Assembly: GCF_001722335.1 (NCBI RefSeq)
Contig: NZ_MIHA01000015.1
Coordinates: forward strand, 101,071-165,070
Source of the DNA: Mycolicibacterium flavescens
GTDB lineage: Bacteria; Actinomycetota; Actinomycetes; Mycobacteriales; Mycobacteriaceae
Length of the DNA: 64,000 nucleotides
Reading direction: 5' to 3'
Shown one piece after another: positions 42,660 through 55,154 of this stretch; positions within the stretch are counted from its first letter, which is position 1, and each line of letters starts with the position of its first letter. Both the position numbers and the translations under genes were made by a program. A model generated the notes under the pieces. The model was given only the letters and a program-made list of their open reading frames with translations, did no database searches and was not told the origin of the DNA.

Positions 42660-43948
42660 AGTTCCCCTCGTGCCAGTTGCGTGACCGCGGCCGCGATCCC
42701 GTGGTGGACGGCGCGGTCGCTGAAGTCGTCGGCCGGGCTGCGTCCCTGTTCGACCGAACGCACCAGCCGCTGCATCGATTCCTGCAGTTCGGTCGGCGCG
42801 CGCTCGGCGGCCGCGTGCACGCAGGTCTGCGCGGCCGAACGCAGGTGCCGGTCGGCGAGCCCGAGTTGGGCGGCCCGGTCCCATGCGGTGGCCACCGGTT
42901 CGGTGGCCAGCGCGGCGACGGCGGCGGCGTCCGGGTCGTCGAGCAGCGTGGTCATGGTGAACGCGACGGCGGGCCAGATGGCGTCGGGCACGCTGTCGAG
43001 GTAGCGGATCTCGAGCCACTGCCGCGGCCGGACCGGCGGGAACAGGGTGGTCAGGTGGTACTCGAGGTCGGCTGTCGTGGGCCGGCGCCCGGCCAACAGC
43101 ACCCGGCCGTCGGCCCAGTCGGCGAACGGCACCCAGTCGGTGACCGGGCACGCGTCGGCGTCGGGATTGTTCACCAGCATCACCGGCGCCTTGAGCGCAT
43201 AGCGGGCCCAGTCGCTGGCCGGGTCGTCGCCGCTGGTGCCGAGCACGGGCCCGCAGCGGGCCGAATCCAGTTGGCCCCACACGTGTTGGCGGGTGGACTG
43301 CCAACCGGCGAACCGACCGCCCAGCAGCGGCGAGTTGGCGGTGACGGCGATCATCGTGGGGCCCAGCGCGTGCGCGAGGCGGACCCGGTCGGCCCAGCCC
43401 TCGCGAGGCCCGGCGTCGAGGTTCACCTGGATCGACGCGGTCGACGTCATCATCGCCGCACCCGCCGCGGGAGTGCCGCTGGCGTCGAAGAACGCTTCCA
43501 TCGCGCGGTACCTGGCGCCGGGGTTGACGCGCTGCGGCGGTCGGAGCGGGTCAGCGCCGAGCAACACCAGGCCGAGGCCGGCCCGGGCGAACGCCGCCCG
43601 CAGCACCGCGCGGTCGGCCGTCATCGCGGTGATCGCCGCGAGCACGCCGTCCAGCGGCGGTCCGGACAGTTCGACGGCGCCGCCGGGTTCCAGCGTGATC
43701 CGGCTGCCGCCGGGCAGCGGCCCGAGTCCCGCGATGACCTCGTTCAGCTGCGCCCAGTCCGGCCTGCGCATCGGATCGCGCAGGTCATAGCAGTGCGCCT
43801 CGATCTCGAGACCGACCCGGCCGACGGGTCCGTCGCGCAGGGAGCCGCCACCGGCATGCAGCGCGGCGCTGTAAGCACTGGTCAGCTCGACGGAGTCGGC
43901 GCGCGGTGGGTGCGCGTCGGCCACCTCGGACGTGATGGTGAAAGTCAT
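42656..43948 (-). CDS. egtA: Glutamate-cysteine ligase EgtA
   Basis: 430 residues from the ATG at 43948, with GGAAGGGG about 10 bases upstream; an ATG at 43957 overlaps that box and is less likely. It is a GCS2-type ligase that makes gamma-glutamylcysteine, the sulfur donor for EgtB. Motifs: [11 protein letters not shown] near residue 50, [13 protein letters not shown] for ATP/glutamate binding, and [13 protein letters not shown]. It is first in the egtABCDE operon; the candidate promoter is at 43990-44017. It matches Rv3704c (gshA/egtA). Confidence 0.95.
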   Translation of the reverse strand: MTFTITSEVADAHPPRADSVELTSAYSAALHAGGGSLRDGPVGRVGLEIEAHCYDLRDPMRRPDWAQLNEVIAGLGPLPGGSRITLEPGGAVELSGPPLDGVLAAITAMTADRAVLRAAFARAGLGLVLLGADPLRPPQRVNPGARYRAMEAFFDASGTPAAGAAMMTSTASIQVNLDAGPREGWADRVRLAHALGPTMIAVTANSPLLGGRFAGWQSTRQHVWGQLDSARCGPVLGTSGDDPASDWARYALKAPVMLVNNPDADACPVTDWVPFADWADGRVLLAGRRPTTADLEYHLTTLFPPVRPRQWLEIRYLDSVPDAIWPAVAFTMTTLLDDPDAAAVAALATEPVATAWDRAAQLGLADRHLRSAAQTCVHAAAERAPTELQESMQRLVRSVEQGRSPADDFSDRAVHHGIAAAVTQLARGEL

Positions 43949-43989
43949 TCCAACCATCCCCTTCCGGGTCTGGACCGCTCGCCCCCTCG

Positions 43990-44017
43990 TACATATCTTC
44001 CAGATGGCACCGACAAA
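43990..44017 (-). promoter_or_regulatory. Candidate promoter of the egtABCDE operon
   Basis: On the minus strand, TTTGTC (44017-44012) and TATGTA (43995-43990) are separated by 16 bases, a reasonable sigma-A type promoter, giving a leader of about 35 bases before egtA. Confidence 0.4.
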
Positions 44018-44061
44018 GTCGCGCGTTTTTTGGATGACGCGTTCGTTACATGCCCGTGCCG

Positions 44062-44748
44062 TTATTGGCCGAGCGTGTTCTGCATCGCCCCGGCCAGCAC
44101 GTTCACTGCCGGTCCACCGTTGCCGGATTGGCACACTTTTGCTTGGAGCAGAACATTTTCCCGCTTGCGGGTGGTGGTGAAGCAGCGCCGATCGGTGCCC
44201 GCTTCCTGCTTGACCCAGTCCGCCTCGGCGCCGGTCGTCGGCCCGGCGGTGAACGTCCACACCTGGGTGGTCAGGTTGTCCAGATGCATCGCGGTGGTCT
44301 GGCCGCTGCAGCCGGCGGTGCGGTCGACGACGCGGCGGAACGCGCGGTCGGCGGCGTCGGTGGTGGCGTACACGCCGACCGCCTGCTTGACCAGATGCGT
44401 CGCGTCGGACGGCGACTCCTGGGCGACCGCACCGTTGAACGACGCGAGATCGGGGTCGGCGTAGACGTCGGGCAACCCGATGTCGGCCCAGTTGTTGCAG
44501 GCCGGGTTGTCGACGGAGAAGTTCTGGCCGGGTTCGGTGAACGTCGACTCGAAACGCAGTGTGGCGCCGACGATATTGCTCACCGAGCCCTTCGGCAGCA
44601 CGGCGTAGTTGACCACGCCGGGATCCGAGGGCCGCGCGGAGGCGGTACCCAGCGGCGCCACCGTCGACAGTGCGACGGCCGCCGCGGCGGTGACGATGGC
44701 GACCGGGAAGGCGGCCGGGCGCACTGCCCGGCCGCCCCGTGACCGCAC
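44062..44748 (-). CDS. Secreted PknH-sensor-domain-like protein (Rv3705c-like)
   Basis: 228 residues with a signal peptide (residues about 1-38, basic RSRGGRAVRPAAF then a long hydrophobic stretch, cleaved near ASARPSD). The mature part has the extracellular sensor-domain layout of PknH (SD_PknH): four cysteines in conserved-type places (NPACNNWAD; DRTAGCSGQT; DRRCFTTTR; AKVCQSG) likely forming two disulfides, and VWTFTAGPTT. Such free sensor domains are common mycobacterial exported proteins of unknown ligand. It precedes the egt operon on the same strand with a gap of about 110 bases. Confidence 0.82.
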   Translation of the reverse strand: MRSRGGRAVRPAAFPVAIVTAAAAVALSTVAPLGTASARPSDPGVVNYAVLPKGSVSNIVGATLRFESTFTEPGQNFSVDNPACNNWADIGLPDVYADPDLASFNGAVAQESPSDATHLVKQAVGVYATTDAADRAFRRVVDRTAGCSGQTTAMHLDNLTTQVWTFTAGPTTGAEADWVKQEAGTDRRCFTTTRKRENVLLQAKVCQSGNGGPAVNVLAGAMQNTLGQ

Positions 44749-44751
44749 GGC

Positions 44752-45180
44752 TTAGACCTTTGCGGCCAGCGTGACGTCGATGTTGCCGCGGGTGGCCTTC
44801 GAGTACGGGCACACCTCGTGTGCCTTCTTCATCAGCTCGTCGGCCGCGCTCTGCTCCATACCGGGCAGGTAGCCGATCAGGTGGGCGTTGATGGCAAACC
44901 CACCGGCCGGGTCCTTGCCGAAGCCGACCTGGGCGGTGATGCCGCTGGCGTCGTCGATGTCGATCTTCTCGTTCTTGGCGACCAGGCGCAGCGCGCCGAG
45001 GAAGCAGGCGGCGTAGCCGGCCGAGAACAGTTCCTCGGGGTTGGTGCCCTCACCGCTGCCACCCATTTCCTTCGGGTGGTTGGTGTTGAGGTCGATGCGC
45101 CCGGTCGAGGACTTCACGTGGCCCTCGCGGCCGCCTCCGCTTGCGGTGGACTCTGAGGTGAAAACGACTTCGATGCTCAT
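44752..45180 (-). CDS. Organic hydroperoxide resistance protein (Ohr/OsmC family)
   Basis: 142 residues from the ATG at 45180. Ohr-type features: GTNPEELFSAGYAACFLGAL, with the reactive peroxidatic Cys, and HEVCPYSKATRGNIDV, with the resolving Cys. It reduces organic hydroperoxides using thiols and acts in oxidative stress defence, which suits its place upstream of the ergothioneine genes. Its stop is 3 bases before the start of the sensor-domain gene, so they are probably co-transcribed. No MarR-type OhrR gene is nearby. Confidence 0.93.
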   Translation of the reverse strand: MSIEVVFTSESTASGGGREGHVKSSTGRIDLNTNHPKEMGGSGEGTNPEELFSAGYAACFLGALRLVAKNEKIDIDDASGITAQVGFGKDPAGGFAINAHLIGYLPGMEQSAADELMKKAHEVCPYSKATRGNIDVTLAAKV

Positions 45181-45226
45181 GGGTCTGATCATGCCAGCCT
45201 CCGCGCGGACGGCAAGACGCCCCCGT

Positions 45227-45577
45227 CTAGGGCCGGGCCGGTGCGGTGGTGGTCGGCGGTTGCTCGGCGCCCGGGCCGTCGGTGCCACCACCGAACGGCG
45301 GACGGTTGAACTCGCCGCGCGGGCCCATCGGAAACATCGGCGGGGGTCCGCGGTGGAACATCACCGCGTCGCGGTCGTGGCCGCCGTGGTGGCCGCCGCG
45401 GTGACCGGCGGACTTCGCGCCCAGGACGAATCCGGAGAAGAAGATCACCGCGACGATGAAGACCACCCCCGCGACGATGCCGACCCAGGCCGCCACGCTG
45501 GTCAGCCGCGACGGTCGGTTCGGTGGGACGACGACGGGGGTGGTCGCCGGTTCGGGTGATGACGTTGTTTCGCTCAT
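45227..45577 (-). CDS. Proline/glycine/histidine-rich single-pass membrane protein (Rv3706c-like)
   Basis: 116 residues from the ATG at 45577. A Ser/Thr/Pro-rich N-terminus is followed by one membrane helix (VAAWVGIVAGVVFIVAVIFF) and an external His/Gly-rich stretch (GHRGGHHGGHDRDAVMFHRG), then Pro-rich tail. The clustered His and Met residues could bind metals such as copper or nickel, which is inference. It resembles the proline-rich Rv3706c by position. Confidence 0.7.
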   Translation of the reverse strand: MSETTSSPEPATTPVVVPPNRPSRLTSVAAWVGIVAGVVFIVAVIFFSGFVLGAKSAGHRGGHHGGHDRDAVMFHRGPPPMFPMGPRGEFNRPPFGGGTDGPGAEQPPTTTAPARP

Positions 45578-45679
45578 GACCGATATCGTGCGCGCATTTC
45601 TGATGTGCCGGACATGTGCCGCCTGTGAGCGAGCTGTGAGATGCGCTGATTGACATCGCCGGGCGGTGCGGCATAATTT

Positions 45680-45699
45680 TTGACTACACGCGTTGTCAA
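45680..45699. promoter_or_regulatory. 20-base palindrome upstream of the MpaB-family gene
   Basis: TTGACTACACGCGTTGTCAA pairs at 8 of 10 positions. It lies 17 bases before the MpaB-family start and just left of its GGAAGTGAGG ribosome binding site. The size suits a TetR-type repressor, but no regulator gene is adjacent. TTGAC could also be a -35 element. Confidence 0.5.
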
Positions 45700-45716
45700 C
45701 GAGCGGAAGTGAGGCG

Positions 45717-46934
45717 ATGAACCGTCCCATCCCTGCGCGCCACCCCGATCGCCCCCGCCCGGTACCGGTCGCAATCCGGACCATGGCCCGCCTGCTGGGC
45801 ATCGGCGCCCCGACACCGCAGGAGTGGCAGCGACTCGGTGAGCGGCTGACGGTCGGCGACGAACCGATCGACCGGCTCGTCGAGTGGATGGCCGGTGTCG
45901 GCATCTCGCAGACCCGGCCGCTGTTCGAGCAGGCGCTCGCCCACGGCATCGCGGCCGTACCGGACGCACCCGCGCCCCTGCGCGAGTTCTTCGCCGAGGT
46001 CGAGACGATGCCGGACTGGGTCGACCCGGCGAAGCTGCGCCGGGGTCAGCGCGCGCTGCGCCGCGGCGGGGCCGACGGCATGTACGTCGCGCGTGACGTG
46101 TCGCTGCTCGGCGGTTACCAGTTCTCGGGATTCAACAAGACCCTGCTGCGCACCGGCGCGCTGGAGAAGGGATCCAACAAGCGGTTCGCCGAAACCATGC
46201 AGTGGGCGATGGACGTCATCGCCGAGGGCGGGCTGGACCGGTTCGGGTCCGGGTACCGCTCGACGCTGCGGGTCCGGTTCATCCACGGCCTGGTGCGTCG
46301 ACACGTCGGCGCGATGCCGGACTGGCGCGCCGACGAGTGGGGCGTCCCGATCAACCAGACCGACATGGCGGCGACGTTGATCGGCGCGCTCGTCGCACCC
46401 GCTATCGGCGCGGCCGGCATGGGAGTCGTGTTGCGGCCCAAGGACTACGATGCCGTCGCGCATCTGACCCGCTACGTCGGGTGGCTGATGGGAGTGGAGG
46501 ACGAATGGCTGCCCCGCGGTTTCCGCGACAGCATCCGGGTGCTCTACCACACGCTCGGCGCACTGGCCGAGCCCGACGAGTCGTCGAAGCAGTTGGCGAT
46601 GCCGATGGCCGACGATCCGATGATCTGGCACTACGACAACATGCCTGCGCTACGCCGGAGACTTGCCCGTGCGCAACATCTTTCGATCACCAGCGGCTTC
46701 CTCGGCCCGCGCACGATGCGCTCGCTGGGGCTGCGCCCGCACGTGCCGTGGTACCCGGTGTTGCGGCTGCCGGTCAACGTGGCCCGCAGCGTGGCCGCCG
46801 TCGCGGTGCCCGGCGGCCTCGAGCGGGCCACCGCCCGCGGCGAGCGTGAGCACCGGGCGCTGATGCGCAGGATCGTCGGCGACGACACCGCCACCATCGG
46901 CGAATCGGCCGAACACGTCAGCACCCTCGCCTGA
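45717..46934 (+). CDS. MpaB/latex-clearing-like oxygenase (DUF2236 family)
   Basis: 405 residues from the ATG at 45717. It has the DUF2236/ER-bound oxygenase mpaB features: GADGMYVARDVSLLGGYQFS, the VRFIHGLVRRHVGAMPDW segment with the heme-region His/Arg, and INQTDMAATLIGALV. Family members include b-type heme rubber oxygenases (Lcp) and MpaB of mycophenolic acid synthesis, which cleave isoprenoid double bonds. The mycobacterial substrate is unknown. Its stop is adjacent to the convergent DUF4185 gene stop, forming TGATCA. Confidence 0.85.
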   Translation: MNRPIPARHPDRPRPVPVAIRTMARLLGIGAPTPQEWQRLGERLTVGDEPIDRLVEWMAGVGISQTRPLFEQALAHGIAAVPDAPAPLREFFAEVETMPDWVDPAKLRRGQRALRRGGADGMYVARDVSLLGGYQFSGFNKTLLRTGALEKGSNKRFAETMQWAMDVIAEGGLDRFGSGYRSTLRVRFIHGLVRRHVGAMPDWRADEWGVPINQTDMAATLIGALVAPAIGAAGMGVVLRPKDYDAVAHLTRYVGWLMGVEDEWLPRGFRDSIRVLYHTLGALAEPDESSKQLAMPMADDPMIWHYDNMPALRRRLARAQHLSITSGFLGPRTMRSLGLRPHVPWYPVLRLPVNVARSVAAVAVPGGLERATARGEREHRALMRRIVGDDTATIGESAEHVSTLA

Positions 46935-48059
46935 TCACGGTTTGTGCGGGTTGACCGCGAACTGGATGACCCGGTACGGCGCCCCGCCGCGCGGGCCGGT
47001 GTTCCACTGGCTGACGAACACCCGCACCTCGTCGAGCGTCGACCCCGGCGAGATGTAGCCGCCGTACGGTTGGGCCAGCCGGTTGTTCTCCGGCGGGCCG
47101 AGATGCTCCACCGGGTCGGGCCATTCGGCCGCGACGACGACCGTCGTCACCGGCGCGGAGCCCAGCGCCGTCGGGTCACCGGCCACCCGCATCTCCATGT
47201 TGCCGGTCGTGGCGTTGAAGTACGACAGCACGGTCTTGCCGTCGATCTGCCGGATGCTCATCTCCCCGATCCGGTCCGCCCACAGCGGCGTCGGCGGATG
47301 CCCCCACCCGGCCTGCGCCGACCAGCCCTGCCAGCTGCCGCGGTCCGGGAAGTCCTGCGGGGTGGCCCGATACAGCACCAGCGGTGCGCTGCGGTCGAAG
47401 TTGTTGGCCACGACGTACACCCAGCCGCTCGGCGAGTCCGGCCGCGGTATCGGATCGTAGTAGCCGCTGATCTGCGACTGCCGGCCCTCGGCGTAGGAGG
47501 CGTCGCGCACCGAATCCGGCACCGTCAGCCAATTGCCCTGCCCCGGTTCGGCTTTCACCAGCCGCGACGTCTGCGGGTCGAGTTCGCGGACCGTGGTGAC
47601 CATCAGGTAGTTCTGCCGGTTGATCTGCACCACCCCGGCCGGCAGTTGCGACATTCCCGGCGGCGCCGGGTCGGCCAGCAACGGGGAGTCGATTCCGGTC
47701 ACCCCGTCGTAGCGCACCCCGCCCGGATCGTCGATGGATTCGGTCTCGACGTGCAGCGCGATCGGCGAGTACCAGCCGCCGTACCCGACGCCCTGGCCGG
47801 CGAAGCTGTCGCCGCAGACCTGCAGGATGCCGCTCGGAAACTCCATGAACTCGCACAGATCCGTGGCGCCGACACCGTAGTCGCGGGTCAGCGTGCCGGT
47901 CCCGGCCGTCGGCCCGATGCGGATGACCTGTCCGGGCGCCAGCGGGCCGAGCACCGGGTCCGGCACCGGGACGGGTTGCGCGTACGCGCCGACCGCCGAA
48001 ACGGTATTCCAGCAGAGAAAGATCGAGAAGAGCCCTGCCGGAATGCAGTTTCGGCGCAA
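46935..48059 (-). CDS. Secreted DUF4185 protein (Rv3707c-like)
   Basis: 374 residues with a signal peptide (residues about 1-27, CIPAGLFSIFLCWNTVSAVGA). The mature protein is beta-rich with DUF4185 features: DYGVGATDLCEFMEFPSGIL, VCGDSFAGQGVGYGGWYSP, GWVYVVANNFDRSAPLVLYR and YISPGSTLDEVRVFVSQWN. The fold resembles a five-bladed propeller like glycoside hydrolases. Recent work connects DUF4185 proteins with arabinan breakdown in mycobacteria; the substrate here is inferred. It lies 12 bases after asd on the same strand. Confidence 0.8.
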   Translation of the reverse strand: MRRNCIPAGLFSIFLCWNTVSAVGAYAQPVPVPDPVLGPLAPGQVIRIGPTAGTGTLTRDYGVGATDLCEFMEFPSGILQVCGDSFAGQGVGYGGWYSPIALHVETESIDDPGGVRYDGVTGIDSPLLADPAPPGMSQLPAGVVQINRQNYLMVTTVRELDPQTSRLVKAEPGQGNWLTVPDSVRDASYAEGRQSQISGYYDPIPRPDSPSGWVYVVANNFDRSAPLVLYRATPQDFPDRGSWQGWSAQAGWGHPPTPLWADRIGEMSIRQIDGKTVLSYFNATTGNMEMRVAGDPTALGSAPVTTVVVAAEWPDPVEHLGPPENNRLAQPYGGYISPGSTLDEVRVFVSQWNTGPRGGAPYRVIQFAVNPHKP

Positions 48060-48071
48060 CTCAGGCGGAGG

Positions 48072-50377
<2,306 letters not shown>

Positions 50378-50432
50378 TGAACAAGCCTTTCAACCGTGGG
50401 GAGGATCCCACCAAGGATAAGGGCTGCGCGCT

Positions 50433-50483
50433 CCTGATTTTCCCCGCCGGTCGCGGGGCCGGCCGGAAAAGCCCGTGATCAGG
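50433..50483. terminator. Compound hairpin between ask and the Ntn-hydrolase gene
   Basis: The core stem CCCCGC/GCGGGG (50442-50447 with 50453-50458) is enclosed by TTTT/AAAA and CCTGAT/ATCAGG (50433-50438 with 50478-50483). It follows the stop of the leftward hydrolase gene and precedes ask, so it probably ends the hydrolase transcript. No lysine riboswitch-like structure was recognised in this ask leader. Confidence 0.5.
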
Positions 50484-51462
50484 GCACTCCGAGGAACGGG
50501 AACGGGTCGGCGGGCTCGAACCGCGCGCTGGCGTCGCCGGCGTAGATCGTCTTCTCGCCCTCGCCGAGCGACAGCCGCAGGGTCGGGGCGCCCGGCGAGA
50601 AGTCGAGGTTGCCCAGTTCCACCCAGAACGTGTTCGGCGACAGCGCGGATTCGAAGAAGTAGCGCAGCGCCTTGTGGTCGACGACGGTGCGCCACCGGGT
50701 GGTCGAGATGTTGGGCTCGTCCTCGGTGGCGATGCCGTACGGCACCGACGCGTTGCGCACGACGCTGAACACGGTGGCGGCCGACAGCAGCGGGTCGTCG
50801 GTCTTGGGCACGGTGTTGATGTAGAACGACGCCCGCACGAACCGGTCGGCGGCGCGGTTGGTGCCCGGCAGCATCACCGTCCCGCCGATCTGCTCCCAGT
50901 ACTCGGTGATCGCCAGTTGCTGGTCGAAGGTCGGCGAGTTCGTCATCACCTGGTACTGCCTGCCGTGGTGGATGACCTGCTGCCCGTCGATGTACTCGAC
51001 GATCGCGCTGTCGCCGGTGCGGTCCGACATCGCCAGGTGCAGGGTGGCCATCCGGCCCTGGCCCGGCACCTCGGCGGTGGCGACGCGCAGCGGTGTCGCG
51101 CTCAGCGCCTGCACGGCCTCGGCGACGGTGGCGTAGTTGTCGAGCACGTACTGCCCCCACAGCGCCAGCGAGACCGCGGGCCCTTCGGCGGTCTCGGCCG
51201 GGTACTGCGATTCGGCCAGCCACAGCAGGTTCACCGCGAGTCCGGCCTCGTTCACGCCGTCGGTCGTGCTGATGTCGTAGCCGGTGGCCACCACGCTGCC
51301 GTACTTCGCCGTCCACTGCGCGGAGTTCGCCCCGGCCTGACCTGTTCGCTGGACCCCGCGGGGCAGCGCCCACAGGTTGGTGCCTATCTCGGCCTTCCAG
51401 TCCATGGAGCGGCCGGTGATGATGCGGTCAGAGGTACCGAGGTAAACGACGCGGGTGCACAC
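50479..51462 (-). CDS. Choloylglycine hydrolase/penicillin V acylase-like Ntn hydrolase
   Basis: 327 residues from a GTG, with Cys at residue 2 (CTRVVYLGTSDRIITGRSMD). Cys2, Arg17 (in TGRSMDW) and Asp20 match the catalytic set of the choloylglycine hydrolase/PVA family, which cleaves amide bonds of conjugated bile acids, penicillin V or N-acyl homoserine lactones. GYDISTTDGVNEAGLAVNLL holds further conserved residues, and a late conserved Asn/Arg region follows (TTRWRTVVDHKALRYFFES). There is no signal peptide, so it is cytosolic as Cys2 requires only Met removal. Substrate unknown; quorum quenching or beta-lactam side-chain removal are possible. Confidence 0.88.
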   Translation of the reverse strand: MCTRVVYLGTSDRIITGRSMDWKAEIGTNLWALPRGVQRTGQAGANSAQWTAKYGSVVATGYDISTTDGVNEAGLAVNLLWLAESQYPAETAEGPAVSLALWGQYVLDNYATVAEAVQALSATPLRVATAEVPGQGRMATLHLAMSDRTGDSAIVEYIDGQQVIHHGRQYQVMTNSPTFDQQLAITEYWEQIGGTVMLPGTNRAADRFVRASFYINTVPKTDDPLLSAATVFSVVRNASVPYGIATEDEPNISTTRWRTVVDHKALRYFFESALSPNTFWVELGNLDFSPGAPTLRLSLGEGEKTIYAGDASARFEPADPFPFLGVP

Positions 51463-51485
51463 GGTAAGTCAGCTTAGGTGGCCGA

Positions 51486-51938
51486 TCAGCCGGCGCAAGC
51501 ATTTGCCAACTCACCGAGCCGTCGCTGCAGCTGATCGTCGAGCGCCGACATCTCGTAGACGATCTGGGGCGCCGGCCCGCCGGGTGCCTGCGCGGCGGCG
51601 TCGGCCCGCAGCTGCGGCAGCTTGCGCACGAACGCGCCGGCCAGGTCCGCGGCGTCGATCGCGGTGAACCGCAACCCGGGGTCGTCGATCTTGCGGGCGC
51701 GCTCGGCCAGCCCGTCGGCCCACTCCCGGTAGGCGAGCTCGTCGGCCGCGGTCGGCAGGTCCTCGGCGTTCTCGCTCTTCTCGCGGATCAGGTCGCCCTG
51801 CGCGGTGTTGAATTCGAGCAGCTCGATCACCGGCCCGCACTCCGCGGGCGGTTTCTGCAACTGGGTGTAGACCAGCGCTACGACGGCCAGCACGGCGAAG
51901 CCGATCGCGATCCACCACCGGCGGTTGAGCCTCTTCAC
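51486..51938 (-). CDS. Membrane-anchored hypothetical protein (150 aa)
   Basis: 150 residues with an N-terminal membrane anchor (RWWIAIGFAVLAVVALVYTQ, about residues 7-26) and an external helical domain. Two Cys (AECGPVIELL and the C-terminal NACAG) could pair in a disulfide. It has no recognised family. It lies 23 bases upstream of the Ntn-hydrolase gene on the same strand and back-to-back with the leuA control region. Confidence 0.6.
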   Translation of the reverse strand: MKRLNRRWWIAIGFAVLAVVALVYTQLQKPPAECGPVIELLEFNTAQGDLIREKSENAEDLPTAADELAYREWADGLAERARKIDDPGLRFTAIDAADLAGAFVRKLPQLRADAAAQAPGGPAPQIVYEMSALDDQLQRRLGELANACAG

Positions 51939-51974
51939 CGTCTGAACTCTAGCCAGCGGCCGATTTCGCCCGGT

Positions 51975-52003
51975 TTGGTGAGGTCGAACCTGCGGAGTAC
52001 AGT
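51975..52003 (+). promoter_or_regulatory. Promoter of leuA and its leader peptide
   Basis: TTGGTG (51975-51980) and TACAGT (51998-52003) are separated by 17 bases, a close match to a sigma-A promoter. The expected transcription start, about 7 bases downstream, falls at or next to the GTG of the leader peptide at 52011. Confidence 0.6.
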
Positions 52004-52010
52004 TGGCCGG

Positions 52011-52037
52011 GTGCAGCGGGTGCTCCTTCTCGGCAGC

Positions 52038-52052
<15 letters not shown>
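52011..52052 (+). CDS. leuL: leuA leader peptide with three leucine codons
   Basis: A 13-codon frame from GTG to TGA encodes MQRVLLLGSRDGV. The run CTC-CTT-CTC makes three successive leucines, the hallmark of an attenuation leader. Stalling at low leucyl-tRNA would cover the 5' arm of the hairpin at 52038-52073. There is no ribosome binding site; because the promoter places the transcript start at the GTG, it is probably translated as a leaderless message, which mycobacteria do efficiently. Confidence 0.7.
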
Positions 52053-53954
<1,902 letters not shown>

Positions 53955-53968
53955 CTCTCGGGACTCGC

Positions 53969-54025
53969 CGAGCGTCGAAACTTTCGCGCGAAAACGGCCG
54001 AAACCCACCACAAACCCGACGCTCG
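53969..54025. repeat. Inverted repeat between convergent leuA and exonuclease genes
   Basis: CGAGCGTCG (53969-53977) pairs perfectly with CGACGCTCG (54017-54025) around an internal TTTCGCGCGAAA palindrome (53982-53993). It resembles the element at 36857-36916 and may act as a bidirectional terminator or belong to a dispersed repeat family. Confidence 0.5.
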
Positions 54026-54050
54026 CGGTGCAGGGGCCGCACACCGAACG

Positions 54051-55070
54051 CTAGAACAGCGCGAACTGATCGCCGGCCAGCGTGGTGTCGGTGAACTCCT
54101 CGATGCCGGTGCCGCCGACCACACCGTCGAGCAGCGCCAACAGTTCCTCGTCGGCCAGCAGCGGCACGCCGAGCTCGCAGGCGTGGAATCCCTTGCCCTG
54201 TTCCGGCCGGGGCTCGTTGCACACCACCAGCGACGTCTCCACGTCGACGATGTCCGTGTAGGCCAGCCCGGCGTCCAGGATCCGCTCGATGAGCTCCTCA
54301 TGGGTGCGCTTGACCTCCGACGAAAGCGCCACCCGCATGCCCTGCACCAGCGGACGCCCGGCGATGTAGCGCCCCGGATTCAGATACGCGCACGGCAACC
54401 GCGACGCCACCGCCTTGAGCGGGCGCAGCTCGTCGTGGGTGATTTGTCCGTTCGGCCAGCTTCGCCGCGTCACCGGATGCACCGGCAACCACACCTTGCG
54501 TTCCCGGGCGCGCACCAGCACCGGCTTGAGGATCTGCGCGAGCACCAACGCGTCGTCGAGCGCGTCGTGCGGTTTCATCTGGTCGACGCCCCAGTGCGCG
54601 GCCAGCGTCTCCAGCCGCAGGTTCGCGGTCCCCAGATCCAGCCTGCGCGCCAGTTCGACCGTGCACATCACGGTGTCGGTGGGCAGCTGCCGGTTCACGA
54701 GTTCGGCCTCGGCCGCCAGAAACGCGTAGTCGAAGCCGACGTTGTGCGCCACCAGCGTGCGCCCGTCGAGCAATTCGACCAGGTGGTCGGCGATGTCGGC
54801 GAACGTCGGCTGCCCGTCGAGCATCTCCGCGGTCAGGCCGTGCACATGCGTGGGACCCGGATCGACGCCGGGGTTGAGCAGGCTGTAGAGGCTGTGTTCG
54901 ACGTTGCCGTCGTCGCCGAGGGCCAGCGCCGCGATGCTCACGATGCGCGCCTGTCCGGGCCGGAACCCCGACGTCTCGACGTCGACGACCGCCCAACCCG
55001 ACCCGGCGTCCTGCGCCGGCCGGCCCCAGGACGGGGTGAGCCGGCGACATCCGGGCTGGATCTGGCTCAC
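54051..55070 (-). CDS. dnaQ: DEDDh exonuclease (DnaQ-like) with C-terminal BRCT domain
   Basis: 339 residues. The DnaQ-like 3'-5' exonuclease domain (residues about 25-190) has Exo I D-x-E in WAVVDVETSGFRPGQ, Exo II in HNVGFDYAFLAAEAE and Exo III in KPHDALDDALVLAQ (HxxxxD). The C-terminal 85 residues resemble a BRCT domain (LVQGMRVALSSEVKRTHEEL; DVETSLVVCNEPRPEQGKG). It is not the main replicative proofreader in mycobacteria (that is the DnaE1 PHP domain), so a repair role is likely. It matches Rv3711c. It is divergent from murT. Confidence 0.9.
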   Translation of the reverse strand: MSQIQPGCRRLTPSWGRPAQDAGSGWAVVDVETSGFRPGQARIVSIAALALGDDGNVEHSLYSLLNPGVDPGPTHVHGLTAEMLDGQPTFADIADHLVELLDGRTLVAHNVGFDYAFLAAEAELVNRQLPTDTVMCTVELARRLDLGTANLRLETLAAHWGVDQMKPHDALDDALVLAQILKPVLVRARERKVWLPVHPVTRRSWPNGQITHDELRPLKAVASRLPCAYLNPGRYIAGRPLVQGMRVALSSEVKRTHEELIERILDAGLAYTDIVDVETSLVVCNEPRPEQGKGFHACELGVPLLADEELLALLDGVVGGTGIEEFTDTTLAGDQFALF

Positions 55071-55154
55071 CTCGTCAGGATGGCACGGTGCTGTGACAAA
55101 CCCGGGACCTCGTCGAATCGCCTGCCAGCGTGTCGGCTACCTAAACTGCCGGGG

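Noticed and set aside
50378..50480. Lysine riboswitch before ask
   Set aside because: Only a short hairpin is present; the long conserved multi-helix lysine aptamer is not recognisable in about 100 bases.
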